From NCBI GenBank assembly GCA_964409635.1, contig CAYPEL010000015.1:1-30494 (forward strand): a stretch of DNA of 30,494 bases, read 5' to 3'. This DNA is from CAYPEL01 sp964409635 (lineage in GTDB: Bacteria; Pseudomonadota; Gammaproteobacteria; DSM-19610). The notes under the pieces are model-generated. The model was given only the letters and a program-made list of their open reading frames with translations. It made no database searches and was not told the DNA's origin. Position 1 is the stretch's first letter. The number at the start of each line of letters is the position of its first letter. Both the position numbers and the translations under genes were made by a program. Shown one piece after another: positions 8,827-17,072 of this stretch.

Positions 8827-10704
8827 TCATTCTTCGAGGTAGGTATAACCCGTCAATCCGGCTTCCAGCTCAGCAATATATTGTCTTCCAAGATCACCTC
8901 CTAGCCCCGCTTGCTGGATACGCTGCCGGTATGCGGTACGTAGCCGGTTCGGTTCAAAGTGCACCAGCTTGAGCAACTCATCGACCCGATCACCCTGTTC
9001 GGCATGATCCAGTTTAAAACTGCCATCCGGATTGATGATCAGATTAACCGTATCCGTATCACCAAACAGATTGTGCATATCACCAAGAATTTCCTGATAG
9101 GCGCCTACCAGAAAAATACCCAGTAGATAATCCGGCTTGTTATCGATGCCATGCAATGGCAATGATCTTCCGGCGCCCTCAGCAACGGCGTAATACTCAA
9201 TATGACCATCTGAATCGCAGGTCATGTCGTACAGCACTGCGCGTTGGTCAGGCTCTTGATCCAGATAGCTCACCGGCACAATAGGGAAAATCTGATCCAA
9301 TGCCCAGACATCCGGCAAGGATTGAAACACTGAAAGATTGATGAAATATTTTGCGGCCAATTTATCATTCAGCGATTCCAGCAGTTCATGCTGCGCATGA
9401 TTCTCAATGATTGATGCCCGGAGACTGCAACAAAACCGGTAATAGCCTGATTCAGCTTCAGCACGTTCATCCAGACTGGTTTTACCCGCCACATAGTCAG
9501 TAATCATTTCATCGTAGACAGTCCGCGCCTTGCCATATAGCTCTTCCGGCATCTCATTACCTACCCTCGTCTGTAAATCTGAAAAGCGCCGGGCGGTTTC
9601 TGTTGTCAATACATTTTGTTTATCCGTCTCAGCCAGATTACAGCTAGTCTCAACGTCAACCACATTAGTCAACAAAAAAGCATGGTGTGCAGTCATAGCG
9701 CGGCCGCACTCCGTTATGATTTCCGGTTCCGGCAAACCCGCTTCATGACAGGTACTATGGATAATGGAAATAATTGTCTGCGCATATTCTTCCAGCGCAT
9801 AGTTCATGGAACAGAAACTTTTAGACGCCGCACCCTCATAATCAACACCCAGCCCGCCGCCGACATCCATCACTTGCAGCGGCACACCCAGTTTATGCAG
9901 CTCACTGTAAAAGCGTGCCGCTTCACGGGTGCCCGCCGCGATGTCTTCGAGATCAGTCAGCTGTGACCCAAGGTGGAAGTGGAGCAATTGCAGACAATCC
10001 AGCAAACCGGCGGCTTTTAAACGCTCGACCAGTTTTATAACTTGCGCGGTATGTAATCCGAACTTGGATTTTTCACCACCGGTATTCTGCCAGTTGCCCA
10101 CGCCGATTGAAGCCAGACGGATACGCACACCCAGCAAGGGTTTAATATCCATTACGCCGGCCTGTTCAATGATCAGTTCGAGTTCTGAGAGTTTCTCGAT
10201 AACCAGATAAATGCGTTGCCCCAGCTGGCGGGCAATCAAACCGATACGGATGTATTCCCGATCCTTATAACCGTTACCGATGATCAGACCACCCGGTGGT
10301 GATAATCCCAACACCGCCATCAACTCCGGCTTGCTGCCAGCTTCCAGACCAACCGTATCCGAACTGGCCAGAATATCCGACACCACGCTGAACTGCTGGT
10401 TGACCTTGATGGGATAGACAGGGCTGTACTTACCCTGGTAGCCGAGGCGGGTTGCGGCATTTAAGAAAGCAGACTGCAATTGTTTGACCCGATCACGCAG
10501 GATATCCGGACAACGCACCAATACTGGAAAACTCAAACCCGACTCGCGGATCGCATTTGCCACAAGCTGTATATCTACCGCTGGCGCTGCTTCCGCATTT
10601 CGCGGCCGGATCACCAGGTGACCATCCGCATTGGCATCAACATAGCCTTCACTCCAGGCAGCAAGCCTGTACAATTGCCGGGATTGTTCAACGCGCCAGT
10701 TCAT
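8827..10704 (-). CDS. speA: Biosynthetic arginine decarboxylase
   Basis: SpeA is a PLP enzyme that converts arginine to agmatine, the first step of the agmatine route to putrescine and spermidine. The protein has 625 residues from the ATG at 10704; a TTG six codons upstream (10722) is possible, and neither has a good ribosome-binding site. The PLP lysine lies in VYPIKVNQQ (Lys100 from the ATG). The motifs ELMAVLG, NGYKDREYIR, HFHLGSQ and GGGLGVDYEG match the fold-III, SpeA-type family throughout, and the C-terminus ends in the typical GYTYLEE. It is divergent from the spermidine synthase gene. No agmatinase or agmatine deiminase gene is in the window, so the next step must be encoded elsewhere. 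It converges on the SPOR gene with only 30 bases between stops. Confidence 0.96.
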   Translation of the reverse strand: MNWRVEQSRQLYRLAAWSEGYVDANADGHLVIRPRNAEAAPAVDIQLVANAIRESGLSFPVLVRCPDILRDRVKQLQSAFLNAATRLGYQGKYSPVYPIKVNQQFSVVSDILASSDTVGLEAGSKPELMAVLGLSPPGGLIIGNGYKDREYIRIGLIARQLGQRIYLVIEKLSELELIIEQAGVMDIKPLLGVRIRLASIGVGNWQNTGGEKSKFGLHTAQVIKLVERLKAAGLLDCLQLLHFHLGSQLTDLEDIAAGTREAARFYSELHKLGVPLQVMDVGGGLGVDYEGAASKSFCSMNYALEEYAQTIISIIHSTCHEAGLPEPEIITECGRAMTAHHAFLLTNVVDVETSCNLAETDKQNVLTTETARRFSDLQTRVGNEMPEELYGKARTVYDEMITDYVAGKTSLDERAEAESGYYRFCCSLRASIIENHAQHELLESLNDKLAAKYFINLSVFQSLPDVWALDQIFPIVPVSYLDQEPDQRAVLYDMTCDSDGHIEYYAVAEGAGRSLPLHGIDNKPDYLLGIFLVGAYQEILGDMHNLFGDTDTVNLIINPDGSFKLDHAEQGDRVDELLKLVHFEPNRLRTAYRQRIQQAGLGGDLGRQYIAELEAGLTGYTYLEE

Positions 10705-10749
10705 GGCCGGCAAAGATAGCAAATAACTGCGGCAACATCTTTAAAAATT

Positions 10750-11595
10750 ATGCCTAGCCCACTCAACGACAACTGGTTTAGTGAAATCTGCAAGGCTGCC
10801 GGTAGCGCTATTTCATTCAAGCTTAAAAGCAAGTTGCACGAAGCAAAAACGCCCTACCAACTCATTGAAATATACCAAACCGAACAGTTTGGAAATCTGA
10901 TGGTCATCGACGGTTTCGTCATGCTGACCAGCCGGGATAATTTCCTCTATCACGAAATGATGTCCCACCCGGTGCTCTATACACACCCTGCGCCTAGGCG
11001 AGTGGTGATTATCGGCGGCGGCGATTGCGGCACGCTGCAACAGGTACTGCTGCACCCGGAAGTGGAGCACGCCATACAAGTTGAAATTGATGAGCAAGTC
11101 ACACACTTATCCAAACGCTATTTCCCCGAACTCTGCGAACAGAACGACGATCCACGTGCAGAATTATTGTTTACTGACGGTTTGAAGTGGATGCAGCAGG
11201 CAGCGTCCAGCAGCATCGATGTGATCATCGTCGACAGTACCGACCCAATCGGTCCAGCCGAAGGTTTATTTTCGGCTGATTTTTTTAAAGACTGTTGCCG
11301 CGTTCTAGGGGCAGATGGTTTACTGGTACAACAAAGTGAATCGCCATTATTGCACCTGGAAAGCATCATCAAACCGCTCCACAGCGCTATGCGTGAAGGT
11401 GGTTTTAGCCTCACCAAAACCTTGCAGTTCCCGCAGCCTTGTTACCCCAGTGGCTGGTGGTCAGCCACGATGGCGGGTAAAAATAATTTATTCGGGTTTA
11501 GGGAACAGGACGCGGTGCACAAACCCTATGCAACAAAATACTACAACGCCGACATTCACCAGGCCGCTTTTGCGGTGCCAGAATTGATGAAGTAA
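10750..11595 (+). CDS. speE: Spermidine synthase (polyamine aminopropyltransferase)
   Basis: This enzyme transfers the aminopropyl group of decarboxylated S-adenosylmethionine to putrescine, giving spermidine. The 281-residue chain has an N-terminal beta domain and a Rossmann-like domain. The cofactor loop is GGGDCGT at 89-95, with Cys where E. coli has Gly. The acidic residue pair is in VEIDE (111-115), and the catalytic aspartate box is DSTDPIGPAEGLF starting at Asp162. The QSESP motif is also present. The start codon lies 45 bases from the likely start of speA on the opposite strand. This pairs arginine decarboxylation and aminopropyl transfer in one divergent unit. Confidence 0.95.
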   Translation: MPSPLNDNWFSEICKAAGSAISFKLKSKLHEAKTPYQLIEIYQTEQFGNLMVIDGFVMLTSRDNFLYHEMMSHPVLYTHPAPRRVVIIGGGDCGTLQQVLLHPEVEHAIQVEIDEQVTHLSKRYFPELCEQNDDPRAELLFTDGLKWMQQAASSSIDVIIVDSTDPIGPAEGLFSADFFKDCCRVLGADGLLVQQSESPLLHLESIIKPLHSAMREGGFSLTKTLQFPQPCYPSGWWSATMAGKNNLFGFREQDAVHKPYATKYYNADIHQAAFAVPELMK

Positions 11596-11702
11596 ATATC
11601 CGTATTTCTCACTACAATATTGAGTAGTTTGACCTACATCATATTCATTGACCGCCGCTATCTCTATTAAGTGTCTAGATGAAAAATGATGGGGATCCAA
11701 GC

Positions 11703-12644
11703 ATGACCGAAGTATATACCAGTGCCCTGGCTGAACTGGCCCTGCACAGAGAAGAACCCAAGCTGGCAACTATCAAGGAAATCAAGCGCCTAGGCAAAAG
11801 AAAAATCTTTACCGATGCCAATTACCCCTATAAAGAAAAAATGCGGCGGGAAGAATACGAAACCACCAAAAAGCAGCTGCAAATCGAATTATTGAAAATG
11901 CAAAACTGGGCCAGGGAAAGCGGGCAACGTATTGTCATGATATGCGAGGGCCGGGATGCAGCGGGTAAGGGTGGCACCATCAAGCGCTTCATGGAACACC
12001 TGAACCCTCGTAGCGCACGCGTAGTTGCGTTGGAAAAGCCTTCGATTGAAGAGCGTGGCCAGTGGTATTTTCAACGCTATATTCAACACCTGCCGACCGC
12101 AGGCGAGATCGTGATGTTTGACCGTTCCTGGTACAACCGGGCGGGTGTTGAACGCGTAATGGGATTTTGCAAATCTGGCGAGTACCTTGAGTTTATGCGC
12201 CAGGCACCAGATGTGGAAAGGATGTTGGTACGCAGTGGTATCAAGTTTTTTAAACTTTGGTTTTCGGTCAGCCGCAATGAACAATTCCGCCGTTTCCAGG
12301 CGCGCAAGCAAGATCCGTTAAAACAGTGGAAACTCAGCCCCATTGATATGGCTTCGCTGGATAAATGGCAAAGCTATACTGAGGCCAAAGAAGCTATGTT
12401 TTTTTATACGGATACGGCTGATGCGCCTTGGACAGTGGTTAAATCAGATTGCAAAAAACGCGCGCGGATTAATGCCATGCGTTTTGTTCTAAGCCAGCTG
12501 GATTATCCAAACAAAGACAACAAGGTAGTGCGTGGCGCCGACCCATTGATTGTGGGTTCTGCTAAAACCATTTATGAAACTGGCGAACACTATCTTGAAA
12601 GCGAACCCTTTGAGCAAGATGAAATGCGCACTGCAGCGAGCTGA
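11703..12644 (+). CDS. ppk2: Polyphosphate kinase 2
   Basis: PPK2 uses polyphosphate to phosphorylate nucleoside diphosphates or monophosphates, so it can regenerate GTP or ATP. From the ATG at 11703 the protein has 313 residues. That start has GGGGAT eight to nine bases upstream; an in-frame ATG at 11679 lacks a good site. Walker A is GRDAAGKGG (83-91) and Walker B with the catalytic Asp-Arg pair is FDRSWYNRAGVE (139-150). The lid region RRFQARKQDPLKQWKLSP matches single-domain PPK2 enzymes. The length and the GVERVMGFC sequence fit the class that prefers diphosphates, but class assignment from sequence alone is tentative. It stands between speE and the convergent fetAB pair. Confidence 0.93.
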   Translation: MTEVYTSALAELALHREEPKLATIKEIKRLGKRKIFTDANYPYKEKMRREEYETTKKQLQIELLKMQNWARESGQRIVMICEGRDAAGKGGTIKRFMEHLNPRSARVVALEKPSIEERGQWYFQRYIQHLPTAGEIVMFDRSWYNRAGVERVMGFCKSGEYLEFMRQAPDVERMLVRSGIKFFKLWFSVSRNEQFRRFQARKQDPLKQWKLSPIDMASLDKWQSYTEAKEAMFFYTDTADAPWTVVKSDCKKRARINAMRFVLSQLDYPNKDNKVVRGADPLIVGSAKTIYETGEHYLESEPFEQDEMRTAAS

Positions 12645-12709
12645 ACAGGCTTAAACCTAGAAAAATTAGTTGAACCGTAGCGAGGGTGGCTAAGGTGCTG
12701 GCTTATTGT

Positions 12710-13498
12710 TTATCTGCTTAGTCTTTCCAAACGCAGCCGTTGGCGTTCGTCAAACAAACGATGCACACCCAGATGGACGGCGGCAAGCGTACCAAAGCCG
12801 GCCCCAGCGGCGATCAGGAACATAATCAGGATCTGGTATTTTACTGCCTCGACAGGGGGCGCTCCGGCGAGTATCTGACCGGTCATCATGCCGGGCAGGC
12901 TGACAATTCCGGCAGCGGCCATGGCATTAATGATCGGTATCAGCCCGGTGTGGAATACCTGCTTTTTTATATCTTCTATAGCTTGTTGCATGCTGTGCCC
13001 CAGCATCAGGCGTGCTTCAATGATATTTCGTTGATCCCAGGCCATTTGAGTCAACCGATCCAGCGCCAGCGCAATACTACTCATGGTATTGCCCAATAAC
13101 ATACCTAATAACGGAATGGCGTACTGCGGTTGATACCAGGGTTCGTTACGCACAACGATTAACACTGCAAATAATGTTACCGAGAAAGATGAAATAAACA
13201 TCGATACAAAACCGATGCCATACCCCCAACGGCCGACAAAGCGCCGCTGCTGCCGTGCCATTACTTCCCGGCCTGCGATCAACAGCATGCCCAAAGACAG
13301 CAAGGCTATCCAAAAAAGATTGACCGATGAAAATAATGCCTTTAATACAAAGCCTATCAGCGTTAACTGTATAACCATGCGGGTAGCTGCGATCAACAGT
13401 TGGCCTGCAACACCTGAATAGAATTGCCGGGTTGTCAACGCCAGCAATATAACAAGCACCGCTGCCAGAGATAGATCAATATACGAGAGATGGATCAT
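12710..13498 (-). CDS. fetB: FetB-type ABC permease (UPF0014)
   Basis: The 262-residue integral membrane protein has about six or seven hydrophobic helices and belongs to the UPF0014 family. In E. coli the pair FetA/FetB (YbbL/YbbM) exports iron and helps survival of oxidative stress. The conserved family pattern is visible as LLGMLLGNTMSSIALALDRL, followed by EARLMLGHSMQQA and by LPGMMTGQILAGA. The start codon overlaps the end of fetA by four bases, so the two are translated together. It converges on ppk2 with 65 bases between stops, and I see no clear terminator there. Substrate is inferred from the family only. Confidence 0.88.
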   Translation of the reverse strand: MIHLSYIDLSLAAVLVILLALTTRQFYSGVAGQLLIAATRMVIQLTLIGFVLKALFSSVNLFWIALLSLGMLLIAGREVMARQQRRFVGRWGYGIGFVSMFISSFSVTLFAVLIVVRNEPWYQPQYAIPLLGMLLGNTMSSIALALDRLTQMAWDQRNIIEARLMLGHSMQQAIEDIKKQVFHTGLIPIINAMAAAGIVSLPGMMTGQILAGAPPVEAVKYQILIMFLIAAGAGFGTLAAVHLGVHRLFDERQRLRLERLSR

Positions 13499-14127
13499 AG
13501 GCGCGTTGCCAATGCGATCAGTCCGCTTTCCGTCAAGCGCATTTCCCGGCTGGCCACCCGCCGCCGCTGTACTTCACTATGGCTGACCCACAACAACGCG
13601 GCTTGATGTTTTTCCTGGTACGCCCGCAGAAATTTTTCCAGGCGTTGTATATTCTCTTCATCCAGATTGGCTGTAGGCTCATCCAGTAATACGACCATGG
13701 GGCTAAACGATAGTGCGCGTAACACGGCTAACCGTTGGCGTTCACCACTCGACAGCCTGGCGACCTCCCAGCCCAGCACCGACTCGGTAAATCCAAGTTT
13801 TTCCAGTGCAGTAATATCGGCAGATTCAAAGTGATCGCCCACCCGCGGCGCCCACCAGTAAGATTCAGATGGCACCAGCATGACTTTCCGGCGCCATTCG
13901 GCCGCTGGCCAGGATTCGCGGGGCTTGCCGTTGAATGACACTTCGCCCTGATTAGGATCCAGGTCAGCAATAGCGCGCAGTAAAACTGTTTTACCTACGC
14001 CGGATGAACCGCTTAGACACAGCGTTTCAGCGGCTTCCAGGTTAAAGGAAACCGGTGGCAGCAAGCCTTGGCGTTGAAGGTGGGTGACGGTAAGCAGGGT
14101 CTTGGTTTCCGATGACTGCATGCACAA
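13495..14127 (-). CDS. fetA: FetA-type ABC ATPase
   Basis: This 210-residue ATPase is the partner of the UPF0014 permease. Walker A is GSSGVGKT (40-47), the signature LSSGERQR (125-132), and Walker B VVLLDEPTANLD carries Glu150. The switch histidine lies in WVSHSE. At the Q-loop position the sequence is VPSESYWW, without an obvious glutamine, which may be a family variant. The frame starts at ATG 14127, and a second ATG two codons later is also possible. It lies downstream of amt on the same strand but behind a strong terminator, so it is probably transcribed from its own promoter in the 263-bp gap. Confidence 0.87.
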   Translation of the reverse strand: MCMQSSETKTLLTVTHLQRQGLLPPVSFNLEAAETLCLSGSSGVGKTVLLRAIADLDPNQGEVSFNGKPRESWPAAEWRRKVMLVPSESYWWAPRVGDHFESADITALEKLGFTESVLGWEVARLSSGERQRLAVLRALSFSPMVVLLDEPTANLDEENIQRLEKFLRAYQEKHQAALLWVSHSEVQRRRVASREMRLTESGLIALATRL

Positions 14128-14195
14128 TGTTCAGTTATTGTAATAAGCCGCTCCGCGACTAGCCAGGCATTTCAGGCGTACAACGAAAAGATTAT

Positions 14196-14256
14196 GGCCA
14201 CTGAATCCACGCAAGAACACGGAAAAATAAAAAACTTGATAAAGAATATTTCCGTG
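14196..14256. repeat. CCGTG-rich intergenic repeat, possible dispersed element
   Basis: In the gap between amt and fetA the minus strand reads a series of related words (TTCCGTG, TTGCGTGG, CAGTGG). CACGGAAA (14218-14225) also forms an eight-base inverted repeat with TTTCCGTG (14249-14256). The sequence is A-rich and non-coding. It may hold the fetA promoter or be a dispersed intergenic repeat. I see no other clear signal in 14128-14330. Confidence 0.35.
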
Positions 14257-14331
14257 GCAAAAAAATACAAGCCATAAGTGTTCAGTCATCCTGCCCTGTG
14301 GCGAGACCTACGGATCAGTTTTTACTCGAAT

Positions 14332-14358
14332 AAAAAAACGGGCGCCGAAGCGCCCGTT
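14332..14358 (-). terminator. Strong rho-independent terminator of the glnK-amt operon
   Basis: Read on the minus strand, AACGGGCGC and GCGCCCGTT form a nine-pair stem closed by the very stable TTCG tetraloop. A run of T residues follows directly (14332-14338 are A-rich on the plus strand). It lies about 33 bases after the amt stop codon. This is a textbook intrinsic terminator. Confidence 0.92.
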
Positions 14359-14390
14359 AAACGACAACCCTGCCCGGTCAAGGCAAGGGC

Positions 14391-15674
14391 TTACATACCG
14401 GAACCACGGGTTCCGGTAAATTCAGGGTAGGCTTCCAGCCCACATTCGCCGATATCCACGCCTTCGTACTCTTCTTCCTCGGAGATACGAATGCCTATGA
14501 GCATCTTGATGATCGACCAGACCACCAGCGAAGTGATAAATACCCAGGCCAAGATCGATCCTAGCCCCAGTAGCTGGGCACTGAAGTTGGCATCTGTATT
14601 GGTGAGTGGTACAGCCATCAGACCCCACATCCCGACCACACCGTGGACGGAAATCGCACCGACTGGATCATCGATTTTCAGTTTATCCATAAACACGATG
14701 GAGAAGACAACCAGCACACCACCAAATGCACCGATCAGGGTAGCTATCAGCGGTGTCGGAGTCAGTGGTTCAGCGGTAATCGCCACCAGGCCTGCCAGCG
14801 CACCGTTTAATGCCATGGTCAAATCCGCCTTGCCGAACAGCAACCGCGCAGTGACCAAGGCAGCCACAACACCACCCGCAGCAGCCATGTTGGTATTAAC
14901 AAATACCAGCGCAACCGCATTGGCCTCGCCGACATCCGACAGTTTCAACTCAGATCCACCGTTGAAGCCAAACCAGCCTAGCCAGAGAATAAAGGTACCT
15001 AATGTTGCCAGCGGCAAGTTGGCGCCAGGTATTGGGTGAACCTTTCCATCAGCACCGTATTTACCTTTACGCGCACCGAGTAACAACACACCGGCCAGTG
15101 CAGCAGCACCACCTGCCATATGCACAATTCCAGAACCTGCAAAGTCGTTGAAGCCCTGAGCATCCAGGAAACCACCGCCCCATTTCCAGTAACCTTCCAC
15201 CGGGTAAATGAAGCCGGTAAACACGACGGCGAATAGCAGAAACGACCAGAGTTTCATGCGCTCAGCAACAGCGCCGGAAACCACTGACATAGCCGTTGCA
15301 ACAAACACCACCTGGAAAAAGAAGTCTGACAGATTGGAATAATATATCTCGCCACCACTGGCCAGTACATCGGCTGCAGAATTATCAGAATTGCCCAGAA
15401 TACTGCCAAAGATCGGCATCCAGCCGCCTTCACCGGTACCCGGATACATAATGGAATAGCCCACTAGCATATACATGATGCAGGCAATGGCAAAAAGAGA
15501 AATATTCTTGGTTAAAATTTCTGTGGTACTTTTAGCACGCACCAGCCCGGCTTCGAGCATAGAAAACCCGGCCGCCATCCACATGACCAGCGCACCGGAT
15601 ACCAGAAAATAAAACGTGTCTAATGCATACGCGAGCTCAGTGACACTGCCCGCAACTTTGGTTAATTCATCCAC
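14391..15674 (-). CDS. amt: Ammonium transporter (Amt family)
   Basis: This inner-membrane channel takes up ammonium under nitrogen limitation and works as a trimer. The 427-residue protein has about eleven hydrophobic helices. The twin pore histidines are His185 (SGIVHMAGG) and His344 (ISVHGVVG). Unlike E. coli AmtB it has no obvious cleavable signal peptide; it starts MDELTKVAGS and enters TM1 near residue 20. The ribosome-binding site GGGGAGG is strong. The gene follows glnK by 14 bases, so the channel and its PII gate are made together. The operon ends at the terminator at 14332-14358, and expression is probably driven by the sigma-54 promoter at 16880. Confidence 0.97.
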   Translation of the reverse strand: MDELTKVAGSVTELAYALDTFYFLVSGALVMWMAAGFSMLEAGLVRAKSTTEILTKNISLFAIACIMYMLVGYSIMYPGTGEGGWMPIFGSILGNSDNSAADVLASGGEIYYSNLSDFFFQVVFVATAMSVVSGAVAERMKLWSFLLFAVVFTGFIYPVEGYWKWGGGFLDAQGFNDFAGSGIVHMAGGAAALAGVLLLGARKGKYGADGKVHPIPGANLPLATLGTFILWLGWFGFNGGSELKLSDVGEANAVALVFVNTNMAAAGGVVAALVTARLLFGKADLTMALNGALAGLVAITAEPLTPTPLIATLIGAFGGVLVVFSIVFMDKLKIDDPVGAISVHGVVGMWGLMAVPLTNTDANFSAQLLGLGSILAWVFITSLVVWSIIKMLIGIRISEEEEYEGVDIGECGLEAYPEFTGTRGSGM

Positions 15675-15688
15675 GGTTGTTCCTCCCC

Positions 15689-16027
15689 TTAGAGTGCTTC
15701 AGGGCCGGTTTCACCGGTCCGTATGCGCATGGCTTGTTCAATGTTAGTGACAAATATTTTGCCGTCACCGATCTTGCCGGAGTTCGCTGCTTTGGCAATG
15801 ACCTCTAATACCTGCTCAAGCAGTTCGTCATCAATAGCCGCCTCTAATTTAACCTTGGGTAAAAAATCCACGACATATTCTGCACCTCGATACAATTCGG
15901 TATGACCTTTTTGACGGCCGAAACCCTTGACCTCAGTCACGGTTATGCCCTGCACGCCAATCTCGGACAATGCTTCGCGCACGTCGTCGAGCTTGAAGGG
16001 CTTGATAATTGCTGTTACTAATTTCAT
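15689..16027 (-). CDS. glnK: PII nitrogen regulatory protein (GlnK type)
   Basis: A 112-residue trimeric PII signal protein that binds ATP, ADP and 2-oxoglutarate. When nitrogen is ample it blocks the Amt channel through its T-loop. Tyr51, the uridylylation site, is present in RGAEYVVDF, and the signatures KGFGRQKGH and the C-terminal GDGKIFV are intact. Position 1 begins MKLVTAIIKPFKLDDV, as in most PII proteins. Location directly upstream of amt argues for GlnK rather than GlnB. It is preceded by a porin gene with a strong hairpin in between. Confidence 0.97.
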   Translation of the reverse strand: MKLVTAIIKPFKLDDVREALSEIGVQGITVTEVKGFGRQKGHTELYRGAEYVVDFLPKVKLEAAIDDELLEQVLEVIAKAANSGKIGDGKIFVTNIEQAMRIRTGETGPEAL

Positions 16028-16042
16028 TGCTGATTCCCCTGA

Positions 16043-16069
16043 ACGGATCCGCTGTTGAAGCGGATCCGT
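16043..16069 (-). promoter_or_regulatory. Perfect 11-bp hairpin between porin gene and glnK
   Basis: ACGGATCCGCT (16043-16053) is fully complementary to AGCGGATCCGT (16059-16069), with a five-base loop. It sits 29 bases after the porin stop and 15 bases before the glnK start. There is no T-run after it on the minus strand, so it probably acts as an mRNA-processing or stability element, or a partial attenuator. It is not a full terminator. Confidence 0.65.
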
Positions 16070-16098
16070 GATTGGAAGTTTAAATTTAACAAAGTTTC

Positions 16099-16788
16099 TT
16101 AGAACTCTTTGCTCCAGCCCAACCAGACCTGGGCACCGTCATCGCCATCGTTATCATTCTGTTCAAGATTCACGTTGAATGATCCGAAATCAGCAACGTC
16201 TTTACTGACCGATGCGCCGTAGTGGAGATAGCTGGCGGTTTGATTCCCGGCTGCTTTTTCTTCAAAATCGTAGAACCCGCCGAACAGGTTAAGCCCGAAG
16301 CCGGACTGCAGAGGAATATCAGCTGACAGGCTGTAGTACAGATCACCGGTGTCAAAAGGCGCATTGTCGGTTTCACCCCAAACGGTGTAAGCCACGCCAG
16401 CGCTAAACATTGCTATAGAAAAATTCGCCGCAATTTCTGCGTAATCCAGTTCTCCACCCTGCTCATCACCACCGGCACCGGGGTACCAGTAGTACAGTCC
16501 GCTAACATCATATCCAAAACTACCCGCTTCTCCTCCATAACCAGCATAGAGATCTACTTCACTGTCTTCCTTGCCACCGAAGTCAACATTGGAAATCCAG
16601 GTGCCCGCATACATACCGGAGTCAGCACTCCAGTCCAGACCACCCTGCACTGCTGCGCCATCAGTCTGATTAATACCGCGGAAAAGATAATCACTCACAA
16701 CCGCAATGTTGGCAGCCACCTCAGCCTGGGCAACGCCAGTTGCGGCAACAAAAGCAGTTGCCAGTAATGTTTGGGAAATGGTTTTCAT
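16099..16788 (-). CDS. TorF-family putative porin
   Basis: A 229-residue outer-membrane beta-barrel protein. A signal peptide of 22 residues ends in AQA before EVAANIAVVSDYLFRGINQT, the typical start of the TIGR02001/TorF family. The chain alternates Gly, aromatic and acidic residues as expected for beta strands and ends in EF, with Phe as the terminal residue used for barrel assembly. GAGGAG lies upstream as ribosome-binding site. It is the first gene of the unit with glnK and amt. Its promoter region carries a sigma-54 site, so the porin probably lets small nitrogen compounds cross the outer membrane. The exact solute is unknown. Confidence 0.88.
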   Translation of the reverse strand: MKTISQTLLATAFVAATGVAQAEVAANIAVVSDYLFRGINQTDGAAVQGGLDWSADSGMYAGTWISNVDFGGKEDSEVDLYAGYGGEAGSFGYDVSGLYYWYPGAGGDEQGGELDYAEIAANFSIAMFSAGVAYTVWGETDNAPFDTGDLYYSLSADIPLQSGFGLNLFGGFYDFEEKAAGNQTASYLHYGASVSKDVADFGSFNVNLEQNDNDGDDGAQVWLGWSKEF

Positions 16789-16879
16789 GGGTTATAGACT
16801 CCTCATCTATTTAAGTTAAGTTGTACTGTTGCATTCTCGCCTTACCTGGCTGCTGGTAAAAAATGCATGACCAGCTATT

Positions 16880-16895
16880 AGCATATCCCGCGCCA
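16880..16895 (-). promoter_or_regulatory. Sigma-54 promoter of the porin-glnK-amt operon
   Basis: The minus strand reads TGGCGCGGGATATGCT. The GG (-24) and GC (-12) pairs are exactly 10 bases apart, and the match to TGGCACG-N4-TTGCW fails at only two positions. The predicted start near 16869 leaves a leader of about 80 bases before the porin gene. NtrC-like sites lie about 75 and 120 bp upstream. This fits RpoN control under nitrogen limitation. Confidence 0.8.
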
Positions 16896-16958
16896 AAATT
16901 TATTTTACTATAATAATTATAAAGTTACATGATTTTTTATCCTGCCACTCGCTAAAAA

Positions 16959-16975
16959 CGCACCAAAATAGGGAG
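16959..16975. promoter_or_regulatory. Weak NtrC-like half site
   Basis: CGCACC-AAAAT-AGGGAG keeps one good NtrC half site (five of six bases of TGCACC) and a poor second half. It lies 42 bp from the strong site at 17001, about four helical turns, on the promoter side. It could be a second, weaker dimer site. Confidence 0.35.
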
Positions 16976-17000
16976 TACTACTTAGTACATCTACCGGCTT

Positions 17001-17017
17001 CGCACCCATATTGTGCA
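17001..17017. promoter_or_regulatory. NtrC-like enhancer site
   Basis: CGCACC-CATAT-TGTGCA matches the NtrC consensus TGCACC-N5-GGTGCA at 10 of 12 positions, and the core GCAC-N7-GTGC is perfect. It lies about 120 bp upstream of the -12 element of the sigma-54 promoter at 16880. That is a normal distance for an enhancer acting by DNA looping. Confidence 0.7.
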
Positions 17018-17072
17018 AAGCTGCCGGCAGGCGACAGTAGACGATTTCATTCCTGTTGGTTAAGGTATCAGC

